DNA from: Gautieria morchelliformis
Lineage: Eukaryota; Basidiomycota; Agaricomycetes; Gomphales; Gomphaceae
Direction: 5' to 3'
Assembly: GCA_015179125.1 (NCBI GenBank)
Contig: WHVA01000522.1
Location: 1 to 64,000, forward strand
Length of the DNA stretch: 64,000 bases
Both the position numbers and the translations under genes were made by a program. Under the pieces are notes generated by a model. That model was not told the DNA's origin. It saw only the letters and a list, made by a program, of their open reading frames with translations, and made no database searches. Below, piece by piece: positions 24,601 to 36,904 of this stretch. Positions within the stretch are counted from its first letter, which is position 1, and each line of letters opens with the position of its first letter.

Positions 24601-25377
24601 GGCCTGCACGTTCCTGTATGCCCTTATCGCAGGTGCGTCCTTATGATGGCTATATGCACCAGTTTAGCTGATGCGTCACTTGCCGTGTTACGATAGAGAT
24701 TCTTGTGGATGTGGTAGATGTGGTTCTTGAAGGGTCTGGCATCCAGGAGAAGTTCCTGGGTGTTACACTCTTCGCACTGGTTCCCAATACGACTGAGTTC
24801 ATGAACGCCATCTCCTTCGCCATAAATGGAAATATTGCGCTGAGGTAAGTCTTATTCATTGTCATATTTTGAAAGAGCCGCCATCTCAAATTGGGCGTAG
24901 TATGGAAATTGGGTCTGCATACGCTCTGCAAGTTTGCCTCCTCCAGATACCAGCGATGGTTGCATTTTCGGCTTGGTATCAACCGACATCTGCCGTTGAC
25001 GTTACGAGCGCGAGCACCTTCACGTTGAGTGTCAGCTAATTATTTGTTGATTTGCTGCTGATGACCTTGTTCCAGACTGATTTTCCCGCGCTGGGATGTC
25101 ATCGCTATTATACTCTCGATCTTCCTCCTCACCTACACATATATCGAGGCCAAAGCCAACTACCATCGTGGAAGCATCCTTATCCTCAGGTATTGCAATC
25201 CAATATGAGGCGTGTTTAAGCTAATTCTTTTGGCACAGCTACATTGTCCTTGGCGCAGGCTTTTATTATGCACCCCCAACTGCTGACAGCGTTGAAATGA
25301 CCGCTTTCGCTGGTGCGACATCCGGCCCGTCATCTTCCTTCGTTACCGCCGTCTGGACGTATCTTTTTGCGCGGTAG
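21676..25377 (+). CDS. CAX-family vacuolar cation/H+ exchanger, Vnx1-like
   Basis: Predicted exons 21676-23673, 23733-23897, 23954-24632, 24697-24844, 24901-25023, 25076-25189 and 25239-25377 give 1,121 residues. A long Ser/Pro and acidic cytosolic N-terminus precedes a helix pair near residues 210-250 (FWAVSFGWWIALVALVV), an acidic loop, and a second set (IFWLAFISLLAPILLVV). The first CAX alpha-repeat is GAVINATFGSIVEIILYA, the second is LVPNTTEFMNAISFAINGN, both with the cation-binding Asn/Glu pairs. A cysteine-rich luminal loop (CDGCPPPG, WTCTHCYYTHPDP) and a His-rich loop (GGHGHGGHD) lie between them. Yeast Vnx1, a vacuolar Na+,K+/H+ exchanger, has this large N-terminal extension; Ca2+ transport is an alternative. 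The first exon is unusually long for this window. Confidence 0.9.
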
Positions 25378-25722
25378 AAAGCATATATGGACCTCAGTTG
25401 GCCAGCATGCGATCTTGTTTATGAAGCCTTACGACTTGACGACTACTGTACGTTTAATCCTAATACCAGTCCAACTCCCTTGCATCCTAGTATTTCAGCG
25501 CTCACTGTTCAGTTTCTACATCCTTCGTGTCCTTCGAATTTTACAGCGGCATGTATTATAAAGTATACAGCATCTTGGAATAAACGTGATAGTCTAATTA
25601 TACGCGAACTCCTCAGACCCGCAGCAGCCCTACTGAAATATTGAGCGATGGACAAGAAAGGGACAAACGCGCCCATAGTAGCACATAAGACATAATGACG
25701 CGCAAACTTCAACTGAACTACG
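25378..25722. other. Intergenic
   Basis: 345 bp between two same-strand genes. No supported gene or motif. Confidence 0.5.
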
Positions 25723-27497
25723 ATGCCGCCTCGTCCTCGCCCACGACCCCATGCTGTATTAACACCATCCTCACCGATCGCCACAGGATCTAAGGCGTCG
25801 ACTTCTGCTGCAGCGCGGAAAAGCGCAAGGGAAGAAGAGGAGGAAGAGGACGACTTGTTTATTCGTAGTAAAGGTCGCAGCCTAAAAGAGGTTCACAAGC
25901 GTGTCGCTCGTGCGTACTCAAGTTATTTTTGCATTAATTACGTTCTGTAGCCCTGATGCTTATGACTATCAATAGAGGCGGCAGCAATTGCCAAAGCCTC
26001 TTCGCCACCCACGGGATCAGATGAAGACGATGATGATGACGAGAACACACCAAAGCAAGAGCCCGTAAAGAGTCGCAGACGAAATGTTTATAACACGGGG
26101 AAGGCCAAGGTGTTGCCCAAGTGGACAAAGATGGGGCCATCGAGTGCGTCCCGCTTTCAACCGCGCCTCTTGCCGCCATCCTTATCGTGTCACTGGACAG
26201 GAGCCTGCTGCATGATTCAGACTCCGGATCGGAGAATAACGATCCCTCGAAGAACACACCCTCCAGGAAGCGACATGGTGGTGGTTCTGGTGCAGGATCG
26301 CCTTCGGGGAGACACGACAAGCGCGCTCGAACCAGAAGCCGCTCACGATCTCTCACGCCGCCGCCGGATCTGACGGAGGCGGAAAGAATGCGTGCCCAAC
26401 TGGCCATCCAGTTTGTTTTCTGTCAGTCTCGAACTTGCGCGAACTGACGAAGGGTGTCGATTCTGGCGGATTTAGGCAGGCTCTCAACAGCCAGGCAGGT
26501 AATTTCCTACCGCGCTCCTCGGTAATTGAATTGGAGGACGAAGGAGACGAGTTTGACGGTGAAACAATACTTGACCCAGCATTGCAGCAGATTGCGCAGG
26601 CGGTTCGCGACCGGGCTTCAAAGCAAAAGGCGGATGGTGGTAAACAACGATCTTACCAGTCTCTCCCCACGTTCCCGCTGAATCGGTGACTGTAGGTTTC
26701 GATGGTATGCAGCACTCGCGTCAGGATATATCGCAAAGTGGTGGTTCTGTCATGGTTAGCATCCGTGTCAAGTGGATCCCTCACCCCGAAGACGAAGCAA
26801 TGCATGGTCGTCCGAAGCTGTCATGGTTGTTCAATGTGAAGAGAGTATGTCTGAAACTCTCCTTCTATCTATCAAAAGATTGTGTTAATCCCTGTGACAG
26901 CACGATTCCTTGAAGGAGCTATTCTTGCAGACATCGGATAAGGCGCATGTCCTGGCTGAAGACCTCGTGCTAATGCGCGGTGAGAAACAGGTGTTCACCA
27001 GTGTCAGTCCGGAGGGACTTGGGTTCTGGGATCAAGGAGAGCTGGGTATGTAACAAGTTTCATTACTTCCTGTCTCTTATCACATGGACTACGTAGAAGC
27101 ATGCGATCGGATTACGTTTGATGCACTACGGCTCCGGCACTTTCGCTCGCCTACGCCACATCATTACGCTATCAACCTGGCACCGGACCGCGCCGTGTCG
27201 GCACCGCCTTCCGAGGCGTCTTTGGAACTTCGAGATGACACAGACAAGTTCAAGTTGGTGCTACGCGCGTCTGGCACCAAAGAGGTCACCCTCAGCGTCA
27301 GGTCTACAACAACATGCGGTAAGATTGTGCGCGCGTTTCTCGCGGTGATCGCAAAGCAAGATGGCAAGGCACATACGAGCCCCTCCAAGGCAGCTCATGT
27401 TCGATTATGCATCGATGGCGAGAAGCAACATCCAGATACCCAAATATCGAACTGTGATGTAGAGGATGGTGACTTGGTCGAGGTGGTGGGGATGTAA
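25723..27497 (+). CDS. Rad60/Esc2/NIP45-like protein with two SUMO-like domains
   Basis: Rad60-family proteins help the SUMO pathway and Smc5/6 in recombination repair and silencing. The N-terminal third is disordered, acidic and basic by turns (EEEEEEDDLFIRS, KRARTRSRSRS), as in the family. The first SUMO-like domain spans about 26.72-27.11 kb: VSIRVKWIPHP, LSWLFNVKR, then after an intron HDSLKELFLQTSD and VFTSVSPEGLGFWDQGEL. The second ends the protein: FKLVLRASGTKEVTLSVRS, then CIDGEKQHPDTQI and VEDGDLVEVVGM, the beta-grasp pattern of SLD2. At least five short introns are needed; those near 26.1-26.2 kb and 26.42-26.51 kb are not settled (one candidate is 26151-26203). Total about 450 residues. 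Confidence 0.8.
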
Positions 27498-28008
27498 TTT
27501 GGGCATTGCTGCGTTACTTTCATTTCCTCTTTGGTGTTGGTAGGGTTTGGGGACTTAGTCTTCTGCAGGTGAATACACACAATGCCTTTATCGTGGGTTC
27601 TTTTCACTGGGAGACCTCTAAGAAGACGGCGTTGAAATGGATATAAAATGAATAAACGTCACACAACATCCGACTTATGCCATACCATCCACGAGGCGTA
27701 TCATTCTATGTAGTGGTGGGGCGAGGAGCTAAAAAAAAGGGGGCTGAAAATGGTTAATGTAGTCACACCTAGGCTTTCAACGCGCACGGATGATACATCA
27801 GGCGTCGTTCGCCAGCGGCTGGATGGACATTCGGCGTTAATCCGGTTAATAACCCCATGGCCTCGGCAACGCATGTGGTCGTTCCGGTTTCCGACAATCG
27901 GCCCAACGCGACAGTCATGACTGTGCCCCTCGCTTCTGGCTCTATAAATTCTTTCCAACATGCTAGTAAGCTTTCCCAGGTCATTTCCCTTCGACCTAGA
28001 GGACGCCC
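27498..28008. other. Intergenic
   Basis: No supported gene. Short frames on both strands lack motifs. Confidence 0.5.
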
Positions 28009-30593
28009 ATGCAAGCTACCAGCACGAAGGATTACGATACTTCTACGACTCCGACGACCAGCTCGACTGTCCACGACCATCTTGATGTCCTAGGAAACGT
28101 TACCCACGGCGTGGTGAGCCCATTGTCACACGTAGTGTCGGTACCCCAAGACCAGCACCCACCGGACATCGAACACGCCTATGTGCAGGATGATCCACGA
28201 CAGTGGTCAACAAGGAGAAAGGTGTGTGTATGCTACAGGTTTTTATGAGTTTCCCCTCCCGAGTCCTTGAAGACCTTCACATTAGCCACTATAGCGATGG
28301 CCTCTTTGATAGCGACGCTGGGCGTGAATATATACAATCGTAAGTTTCCTCGTTGAGTCTGCTCCTCGGATGGTCTGCGCGTGGCTCTGGCATGAACTCT
28401 TCGACGTGATTCCAGCGAAGACATGGATTTAACTACACCTCACCCGCTATATGCGTAGTGATTCACCTTTCATCACTCAACTAGGCTAGGGATCCTTTCC
28501 TGACGAGTTTCGCCAATGTTTCTTCTCGCCAAGCTGCACGTAGAGCGAGTTCATGGCAGGCTACCCACTTGATGATGAGATCTCATAACAATATAGGAAA
28601 TATATTACTAAAAACCTTTATCTTCCAGCCGGTATCAACGATGTCAAAAGAGACCTCCATGCTACCGACCAGCAAATATCGCTGAGTTTATCTGTTTTCA
28701 TCCTCGTTCAAGGGTCGGTTCCATTATTCTGGAGTGCTGTCAGTGAAATTCGAGGCCGAAAAGTACGCCTCGTGAAGGACTTACAGTGTATCTTGCGCTA
28801 AGAAGATTTTGTCTAGCTTGTCTATCTTGTTTCTATCTCGGTTAGTCCGCTGTTTCTGGCAATACGACATGTACTAATGTGGTATCATAGTTGTATCTAA
28901 TCGGATGTGGTGTCGCTGGATCGGCCAAAAGCATGGGCGTTCTGATTGCGATGCGAGTAGTCCAAGCGACGGGTGTAAGCACTGTTTGGGTTCGCCAAAG
29001 ATCTCCGACTCTTACACTGCTCAGGGAAGCGCTGTGATCGCTATAGGCGCCGCCACTTTAGCCGCAAGTCTTCCCTCCGCGCCTCTCCTTACAAATTTTT
29101 TTATTTCTTTCCTGTAGGACATATATGAACCACGAGAGCGCGGGATGATTGTAGGTATTTATTATGCAGCGCCCCTGCTTGGTCCTTCAATTGGGCCTCT
29201 CGTTGGCGGTGTTGCGACACAACTGTTCTCATGGCGTGCAACGTTTTTCTTCCTTGTCATATTTGCTGGTCTCTCGCTAGTCACACTTGCGTTCTTCAAG
29301 GACACATTCCGTCGCGAGCGTAGTCTTTCCTACCAAAATGCCCTGCGCAGAGCTACCAAGGATCACGAGGAAAAGCTTCGGGTGAAGGAGGAGAATGCGC
29401 GTAAATGGCATTCAAACGACGAGAAGTGTGACCAGGTCACAGCGTGCTCATCCCCGGACATGGAGGCGCAACCTGAACGATCCCATGCGGCACTGGTCGG
29501 TATCCGTCTGAGTTTGCGTGACATAAACCCCATCCGTCCAGTAGGCTCTGTGCTGAAACGTTACAACAATATCGCCATTCTTCTGCCTTCAGGTGAATTC
29601 TCCACTTTTATCTCCATATTACACCACCCAGCTAACAGCGACGATTAGGACTGCTTTTTGGATTAACGTACTGCATCACATACACAGCTGTGTTCACGTT
29701 TGCGGAAGCGCCATACTTCTACAACTCATTCAAGATCGGACTTGTATTGTTGTCTTTCGGCATAGGTAGATTTCACCCGTATACCACATTTATGTTACTC
29801 ACATCCGTGACCCAAACCTTTAACTTAACTTCACAGGGTGTATGGTAGGCAGCATTCTCGGCGGGAGGTGGTCCGACTACGTTCTGACAAAGATGAAAGC
29901 TGCAAATGGAGGAAAGTCAAGCAGTGAGGTTTGTGTTGACTTTTGTATATCTGTGTATGAAGACTGACCCTAGCCTACGCTTATAGGACCGTTTACAAAG
30001 CACGAAACCCATGATGTTGCTGTTGCCACCGTCGTTAGTGGCATACGCATGGATGTCAGAGAAAAAGGTGCACATTGCAGGACTCTGCGTTGTGCTCTTC
30101 CTTATCGGACTTTCCTCGATGTGCGTTTCCTTTTCAGCTTTTACATAACTATATCGCACTGGTTATTCCCAGCCTAACTGGACCGGTTTTTTCTTCCTGT
30201 TCTCCTACTACACCACTGACGACCCGGCCGGATAAAGATGGATATATTCTAGCACGCTCGCATATATCGTAGATGCTAACGTGGGGCGTTCATCTACTGC
30301 AGTGGCAACTAACAGCATGTTCAGAGGCGTCACGGGATTCATTGCTGCTGAAGTAGCCGTCCCGCTGCAGGTACGTTTTCCCGACCTTGCCCTCTTCCGC
30401 TTTACACCATAAATATCTTGTTGCTACGCTGACGATGGCCTCCCAGGATTCTCTGGGAGATGGGGGGCTCTACACGCTCTGGGCGGGACTCATGGTTATT
30501 GGCTTACTGTCCATCCTGCTCACCATAGCCAAAGGCGCTCACTGGCGTGAGCTCGCTGATGAAAGGGAAAAACGGCTAGGGGAGAAAGCTTGA
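28009..30593 (+). CDS. MFS transporter, DHA1 (drug:H+ antiporter 12-TM) family
   Basis: Predicted exons 28009-28221, 28264-28339, 28629-28762, 28817-28840, 28891-28974, 29025-29063, 29118-29592, 29649-29765, 29837-29928, 29987-30120, 30238-30370 and 30447-30593 give 555 residues in one frame. After a hydrophilic N-terminus come TM1 (LATIAMASLIATLGVNIYN), the loop 2-3 motif SEIRGRK, motif C in TM5 (YYAAPLLGPSIGPLVGG) preceded by DIYEPRERG, a long charged central loop, and WIYSSTLAYIVDANVGRSS in the second half. These are DHA1 features; such pumps export toxicants or polyamines at the plasma membrane. Odd points: an 8-codon microexon at 28817-28840, a GC-AG intron at 29064-29117, and a 289-bp intron at 28340-28628, four to five times the local norm. 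Confidence 0.9.
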
Positions 30594-31884
30594 AGTTAGA
30601 TAACTAGAGACAGCGATAGGTATTACTTCTGTGCCTGTTCAAGTCGTAGACATATAGACTTGATTCCGTTGAGGCGAATTGTCGAAACTGGCTGCGAGAA
30701 GGAGTTTGAAATTTAAACTCATTCATGATGTATTACTTTTTTTCGAAGGAGGGCTTTAAGCGTTATGTAGTTCTGATGACGAAGGCACGATCGTAGAGGA
30801 TACCGGGAGGCGCACGAAGCATAGTGAAAGACTGTCGGTCACTGACAAAGATGTGAGTGGAAGTGCAGCGACTGACGCAGGTAACCCATCAACTACGAAA
30901 AGAACGCAATTCTCGCAGAGAACAGAGTTACAGTGATGCAGCAACATAACGCCAGGTAAGGTCGATTTATTATAGCATGTAACGCTATAGACACAGAACC
31001 CCATTGAAGAGATATCGAAGTTCAGAAGCTAGAGAACGGGAACAAGGCTGATGATCATGGTGTTGGTGTTGGGAGTGATGATTGGGACCACAAAGCAAGT
31101 ACTTAGCTGATTTTTTTGATTCGTTTCATTCCCATCATGATTCTAGGCCCCTTCAGTCACTTCTCATGGTGGTCACAATAGAGATTCAACTATCCTGAAA
31201 GCCTTGGCCCCCTTTGTGAAGCGGGAACTGAGCCCTGACTTGATTGAGGTTAAGGTTAGGTAGAAGACCAAGACGACAAATTCAAATATGTCTCCTCCAT
31301 CAAAAGTGATCACGGTATGCTCGATATTGGAGCCTTGACGGTTTCGACATGACCCGACTCTCACCTTTTATCTCGGAGATAAGGGTGAAGACCGGGATAA
31401 TGTCGGTTGGACCAGAAACCAGATCAGCGATGTATGTTGCTGTACAGCATAGTTCGCTTGTACTGCTTACTGTGACATCTTCCTTAGGCTTTTGGCCATG
31501 GTCCTCGGTTTCCTCAGTTGTGTTTCCATAATTTGTACGTATAGCGAAGCGAAACTCCTCTTAAAGAAATCAAGGACGAACAAATTCATATTAGGACGCC
31601 ACTGCGTGTTACAAAACTACCTTTTAGACAATGTCCTCACACTTATATTTCATCATGATAGGTTGACGTTTTTAATCGAGAATGGAATCCCGGATTGCCA
31701 GCTACCCAGGGAAACACGGTGTGGTAGTACTTTTTTTTTCATAAATTCGACAACGGAGAGGGTTGATATACCCATTACCTTCCTCCGCATGTGAAGACGT
31801 CAATGACTGGCGTCAGCTGGGATCTATTCAACCAAGTGCTGCAGTGAAATTTCGCCTGAGCACTAAGAGTTCCTTCCTCCGTCC
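30594..31884. other. No gene recognised
   Basis: About 1.3 kb with only short unsupported frames on both strands. A T9 run occurs near 31731. It links the gene island to the retrotransposon cluster. Confidence 0.45.
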
Positions 31885-32061
31885 ATGACTGGGGCAAGAA
31901 GTGGGTTCGGGGATATTACAGAAGCAGCAGATATGTCTAACAGCGACCCCGGCTTGTCTAATAGAAGTTCTCATACACGGCCGCTTCACTATAAGCTTCA
32001 CGATCCTAGAATGCAATGCGTTGGTTTCCGCCTTCCGCGAAGACTGGCACAAACAATTAAT

Positions 32062-32440
32062 TGTTAGCAACTCGGGGCTATGGCAGGGAAGGTTTGGTAG
32101 AGCTCTTAGAAAGCTAGAATCAAATTCACTCTCTCAGTGAATTTATTGTCACTGAGAGAGGAGTACTATCCTGTCTCAGAAGGCATATACATGCACCCGG
32201 CCCTTTAGCCCTCAAGAGCTCGCACGTCGAAGTCATTTCAAACTCTGCTGGGTGCAGCCGCTTGTGAAAATAGAGATAACAAAATGAAATGGAGAGGTAG
32301 GGAGTGACTGGAAAATTTCAAAAATAATCAGAGAAGTGAGTGCATGGTACAAGAACAATGTGAGAAGAGATTGAAACACCATACAATAAATCGAACATAT
32401 TATGCTTGATTTTGGTGCAGGAGCATAAATGCACCCAACA
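32062..32440 (-). repeat. 3' LTR of element C, internally deleted (379 bp)
   Basis: Plus orientation TGTTAGCAACTC to GCACCCAACA. It lacks 51 bp present in the 5' LTR, just before a perfect 12-bp stem (CTCTCTCAGTGA / TCACTGAGAGAG). A polypurine tract GAGGGGG (minus strand) abuts it at 32441-32450. Confidence 0.9.
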
Positions 32441-32453
32441 CGCCCCCTCAAGC

Positions 32454-33187
32454 TTAATATATTCCGATTCTCTCATTGAGGATTCTCACTCTAGGACTAG
32501 GAAGTCCTTTAGTGAGAAGATCGGCTAGCATGTGTTCCGTTGGTAGGTACACAAGCTTAATTTCTCCATCTTCGACTATATCTCGAATGAAATATAATCT
32601 AATGTCGAAATGCTTGGTCCTCGTGTGTTGTTGAGTGCCATAGACGATGGCAATGGCTGATTGATTGTCTGAATAAAGTTTGATGGGATAATTCAGCGGT
32701 TGGAATACTTCAGAAATAAAGTGGCGCATCCATAAGGCTTCTTTGCTTGCATGAGTCAAGGCAACGAATTCGGCTTCAATTGATGATAGGGCATTCGGGT
32801 GTGGGCTAGAGGCCATTCCTCATCACTTTTCTCCTCATGAGCAGTGACAACACACAACCAGAGGAATGGGATACATTTCCCATTGATAGTACTGCTAGAC
32901 ACTTTCATATAGGATAAGGGACACTGCATCTGGGAGTATGTGTCTGCCAAACAGAATAGCATCTCAGACACTGACACATGTATCCAGGATCATAAGATGG
33001 ACTACCACCTGGTACAACTCCATGATACTGTCCCTCCATCAATCTGAAAAATATAAGCCGAGTATGAGTGCCTGTGCTCTTGTGAAGCCCAATCCGCATC
33101 TGAATATCCAATGAGGCCGTCTCGATTCTTCCCAAGTGTCAATTTGTAGTCTATCATGCCTTTTAGATATTCAACATTTGACTGCAT
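32454..33187 (-). pseudogene. Element C RNase H remnant
   Basis: Two frames: 33187-33002 carries IGYSDADWA and 32816-32454 carries SSIEAEFVALTHASKEALW, LYSDNQSAIAI and RTKHFDIRLYFIRD, the copia RNase H motifs. A frameshift inside about 32.8-33.0 kb and another at about 33.17 kb separate them. Confidence 0.85.
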
Positions 33188-33198
33188 TCCAATGAGTT

Positions 33199-33628
33199 TG
33201 TTGGGTGCATTTATGCTCCTGCACCAAAATCAAGCATAATATGTTCGATTTATTGTATGGTGTTTCAATCTCTTCTCACATTGTTCTTGTACCATGAATT
33301 CAATTCTCTGATTATTTTCGAAAATTTCCAGTCACTCCCTATCTCTCCATTTCATTTTGTTATCTCTATTTTCACAGGTGGCTGCACCCAGCGGAGTTTG
33401 AAATGACTTCGATGTGCGAGCTCTTGAGCGCTAAAGGGCCGGGTGCATGTATATGCCTTCTGAGACAGGATAGTACTCCTCTCTCAGTGACAATAAATTC
33501 ACTGAGAGAGGCGAGTAGTATTCTTTGTATTTTCATAGCATGTTGACTGAAAATCATGTAGTGAATTTGATTCTAGCATTCTAAGAACTCTACCGAACCT
33601 TCCCTGCCATAACCCCGAGTTGCTAACA
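33199..33628 (+). repeat. Nested solo LTR of the element C family, opposite orientation
   Basis: Reads TGTTGGGTGC to TTGCTAACA on the plus strand, exactly 430 bp, the full length of the 5' LTR of element C but inverted relative to it. It interrupts pol between FLENLG and HWNAVK. The five flanking bases (GAGTT left, AGGGA right) do not match, so no target duplication is visible. Confidence 0.88.
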
Positions 33629-35370
33629 AGGGACCTAGGTTTTCGAGGAATTGAGAAAGTAATGACACTGCGAATGCAATGCCTGGTTGAGTGGCTACAG
33701 CTGCCCACATCAATGATCCTATTGCTTGTTTGTATGGAACTCTTGACATCTTCTGTTTGTCTTCATCTGTGGAAGGGCATTGGTCCCTGGATAATTTAAC
33801 GGCTGGGTTGAGAGGTGTGGAAAATGTTTTGGCATCATCCAGATTGAATTTTTTGATGATTTTCTGGATGTACGCGTTTTGGGATATTGCAATCGATTTG
33901 TTTTTCCAATCTCTTTCGATTTTGAGGTTCAAAAGCCAGTGAATCTCGCCTAGATATTTCATGCTGAAGATCTGGGCAAGGTCATGCTTTACCTCATCGA
34001 GGATTGGTTGACTCTCAGCTGTGATAGTGAGGTCGTCTACTGCTGTTGCAATAATCACATGCCCTCTCGGTCCACGTCTGCAAAATACAGCTCCATCCGA
34101 AGCTGATTTAGTGAATCCTAACTTGAGAAATTCACCACTCAGATGTTTGTACCATTCCCTTCCAGACTGTGGCCGTAAAGTGCTTTCTTCAGCAGGAGGA
34201 CATCATCTTTGTCTCCGGTCTCATATCCATACGGCTGTCTCATGTAAATAGGTTCTGGCAGTGTAGCATTCAAATACGCACTGTCCACATCCATTTGGTG
34301 AATAGGCCAATTGTTCCTGGCAGCAATGGCACATATAATCCGTAAGGAAGTCATCCGAGCAACGGGTGCATAGGTTTCATTGTAGTCGACTCCAAAACTT
34401 TGTGTAAAGCCTTGGGCGACCATCCTCGATCTAGGTGTAATGGGTTCACCTTCTGGATTGCGTTTCCAGAGGAATACCCATCTATTTCCAACAATATTTG
34501 CCCCAGGAGGTGGTTTAACCACTTCCCATACACCTTTGTCGAGTAGCACCTTGTACTCTTTATCCATCGATGCTTTCCACGTAGGATCATTTAAGGCTTC
34601 ATCTGCATTGCTAGGCTCGGTCTGATTCAAATCCGGCAGCACATTATCTTTGTTTTGATCGGAGGTCGAAAGTGCACTGATGGCAAGGTTATAATCACTG
34701 ATGCCGTCAGTTTCAGAGGATAAATCTTGTTCAAATAATTTGGCTTGATGGTCCTCAATGTCCTCGTAAGCTAGTGTAGTGATGTCTGCACCAGCATGTC
34801 TCTTAGCTTGAGATCTTGTTACGGGACCACTTGGGGCCAGCCGCTCTTGCTGCTGACGGATCCTCTCGCTTCTCCTTGTTGGAGCAGCTTCTTTAGGTCT
34901 GACATCAACAGTCTTACTGGGTTGCAGCTCTTCAAGACGTTCCTCTGGTTCATTATCGTCAATTTCCTCGATCTTTGCCTCCTCACTGACTAAGCGACTA
35001 GGCATGGGTGCTGGCGCCGAAATGGCCTGTATCACCTTTCTGGACATAGGTAGCTGTGACTCTTCAATAGAAATGATTGGACTTTGCCCCCCTTCATCTC
35101 TGAATCAAATATAACATTCCGCTTGACAGAAACCTTCTGAGAGTCAGGCCAGTAGATGCAGTGACCATGGCTCTGTCCAGAGATTCCTATCCATTGAGCT
35201 CTTTTGGCACGGGCTGCTAGTTTGTTTCCCTCTTTGACTTTAACGTAGACTTCGATTCCCCACACGTGTATGTCCTTCAGGTTCGGTTTCTCGTGATGGA
35301 TCATTTCAAAAGGGGTTTTGTCTGGCAAAGCTCTTGTATGCGTCCTATTCCTAAGATAGTTGGCGTGCAA
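33629..35370 (-). pseudogene. Element C reverse transcriptase and integrase C-terminus, broken
   Basis: 35370-35032 holds the integrase C-terminal part (HANYLRNRTHTRALPDKTPFE). 35047-34139 holds the linker and reverse transcriptase fingers (WEVVKPPPGANIVGNRWVF, MVAQGFTQSFGVDY, MDVDSAYLNA). It frameshifts at LYGHS where the family has LYGLKQ. 34058-33629 holds the palm, where the catalytic YVDD reads AVDD, and LGEIHWLLNLKIE. The element cannot make a working polymerase as it stands. Confidence 0.88.
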
Positions 35371-35392
35371 AATTGCATGACCCCATAGGGTC

Positions 35393-35868
35393 TTAGGAAG
35401 ACTTGATTCTAATAGTTCGCTTTAGATGTTCAGCAACACCATTTGACTCTGGGGTGTCGTGCACGGTTAACCGATGCTTCGTGCCTTGTTTGGCTAAATG
35501 CTGTTCGAATTCCGAGCTTGTGTATTCGCCCCCTCTGTCGGAAACAAGTGCTTTGATGTGCACGTTCCTCTGTCGAAGCATCAAGGCCTCGTGGAGTTTG
35601 TATTTTGAAAATGCTTCCGATTTGTTTGCCATCAAATAGATAACCGATTCCCTTGAATAGTCGTCGATGAAAGACACATAATAGGATTTCTTGTCAATTG
35701 TGGAGTGTCTCGCTGGTCCCCAGACATCAGAATAAATTCTGTCACCGAATTTTGAAGATCGGCTTCTGGGTTCCTGAGGAAGAGATTTACGTGCAATCTT
35801 CGCTTGAATGCATGCATCGCAAACAACCTTGTCACCTTTTGAGCTCAATTCAATGCCTAATATCATGC
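35393..35868 (-). pseudogene. Element C integrase core remnant
   Basis: Contains CDACIQAKI (zinc region end), YSDVWGP, a second Asp in VSDRGGEY and the Glu in SNGVAEHLKR, so D,D,E positions remain, but the frame ends early at 35393. Its upstream part is cut off by the 1,031-bp nested LTR. Confidence 0.85.
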
Positions 35869-35873
35869 CACGG

Positions 35874-36904
35874 TGTCAAGATTGGTTTTTAGGTGTTAAT
35901 ATTGTGTATTAGTGAACACAGCGAATGCCCAAATAACTTGTGCGAATAAGTATGCCGTTCGGCGAATAAGTGAACTGATGAATGTTCACGAAACAAGAGG
36001 GTTGCCCAAACAGGGCTCGCCCTATCTACAGTCATAGCGAAATAGCTCGCAGCACTTGACGACGTAACGTGCAAGATATCACGGAAGGGCTGTCTAAGTT
36101 TCGATGGTCCCTTCGCTGGCGAAGGTGCTCCTTCAGAGCCCTTCGCCAACAGCACAGAAAGTAGTTCAAAGGCTAAGGTAACGAAGATGAAGTATGAGAA
36201 CTCACCAGTGATGCCTAAGTCCTTGGCTGGTCGAAGATAGAGATCTTCAAGGAAAGGCTCAAGACGATGATCACAGCGAGGTCAAGTTTGCACAAGATGG
36301 ACGACGTATGATAATTGAACTGGGGAATATACATGCGAATGTAAACTACTTATATCGAATGCTCGTAGGGCATCAGCGAATAGGAAAGAGGCCGTCACAG
36401 GTCAGGGTTGGATAGGGGTGCGCAGTCATGATACTAGGTAGATGGAATAAACATACAATAGAGTGAGGGAAGAATGCGAATATGAAACGGTGGAAAGTAA
36501 AGGGGGTGAAGGCACTTATGGACAAAACCATGTCTTGGGACCCGCATACACACTACCCTGCATGGATTCTTTGTTTACTGGGTTGATCCCGCACGACCTA
36601 TGGAAGGAACGCCCTGCGAACGCACTTTGGCCATATGAACACCCAATGGGGTTGGATTAAGAAGATGATGGGGCTAATGATGAACCATCATGCCGGGTGA
36701 ATGGTATCGATCATATTTGATGGCGTGCCTGCTGGCGAAATGCATGAGCAGTGAATAGCGGTTCGGAGGATGGGGTGAACAGCGAGTAGAGTGGACGTAG
36801 AGGAGGAGTGGTCGGTAGGTGCGGCGAACTCTGACGAAGATGCTAGGGAGTGACGAGGGGGAACATGGAGGTAGCGCGGTAGGAGAAATAAACCGGTCAT
36901 GACA
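35874..36904. repeat. Nested 1,031-bp solo LTR of another (probably Gypsy-type) element
   Basis: Plus orientation begins TGTCAAGATTGG and ends CCGGTCATGACA, with the short inverted ends TGTCA/TGACA typical of LTRs. It is flanked by a perfect 5-bp target duplication CACGG (35869-35873 and 36905-36909) and contains no protein frame of note. It breaks the pre-integrase domain of element C. The Gypsy assignment rests on length and ends only. Confidence 0.85.
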
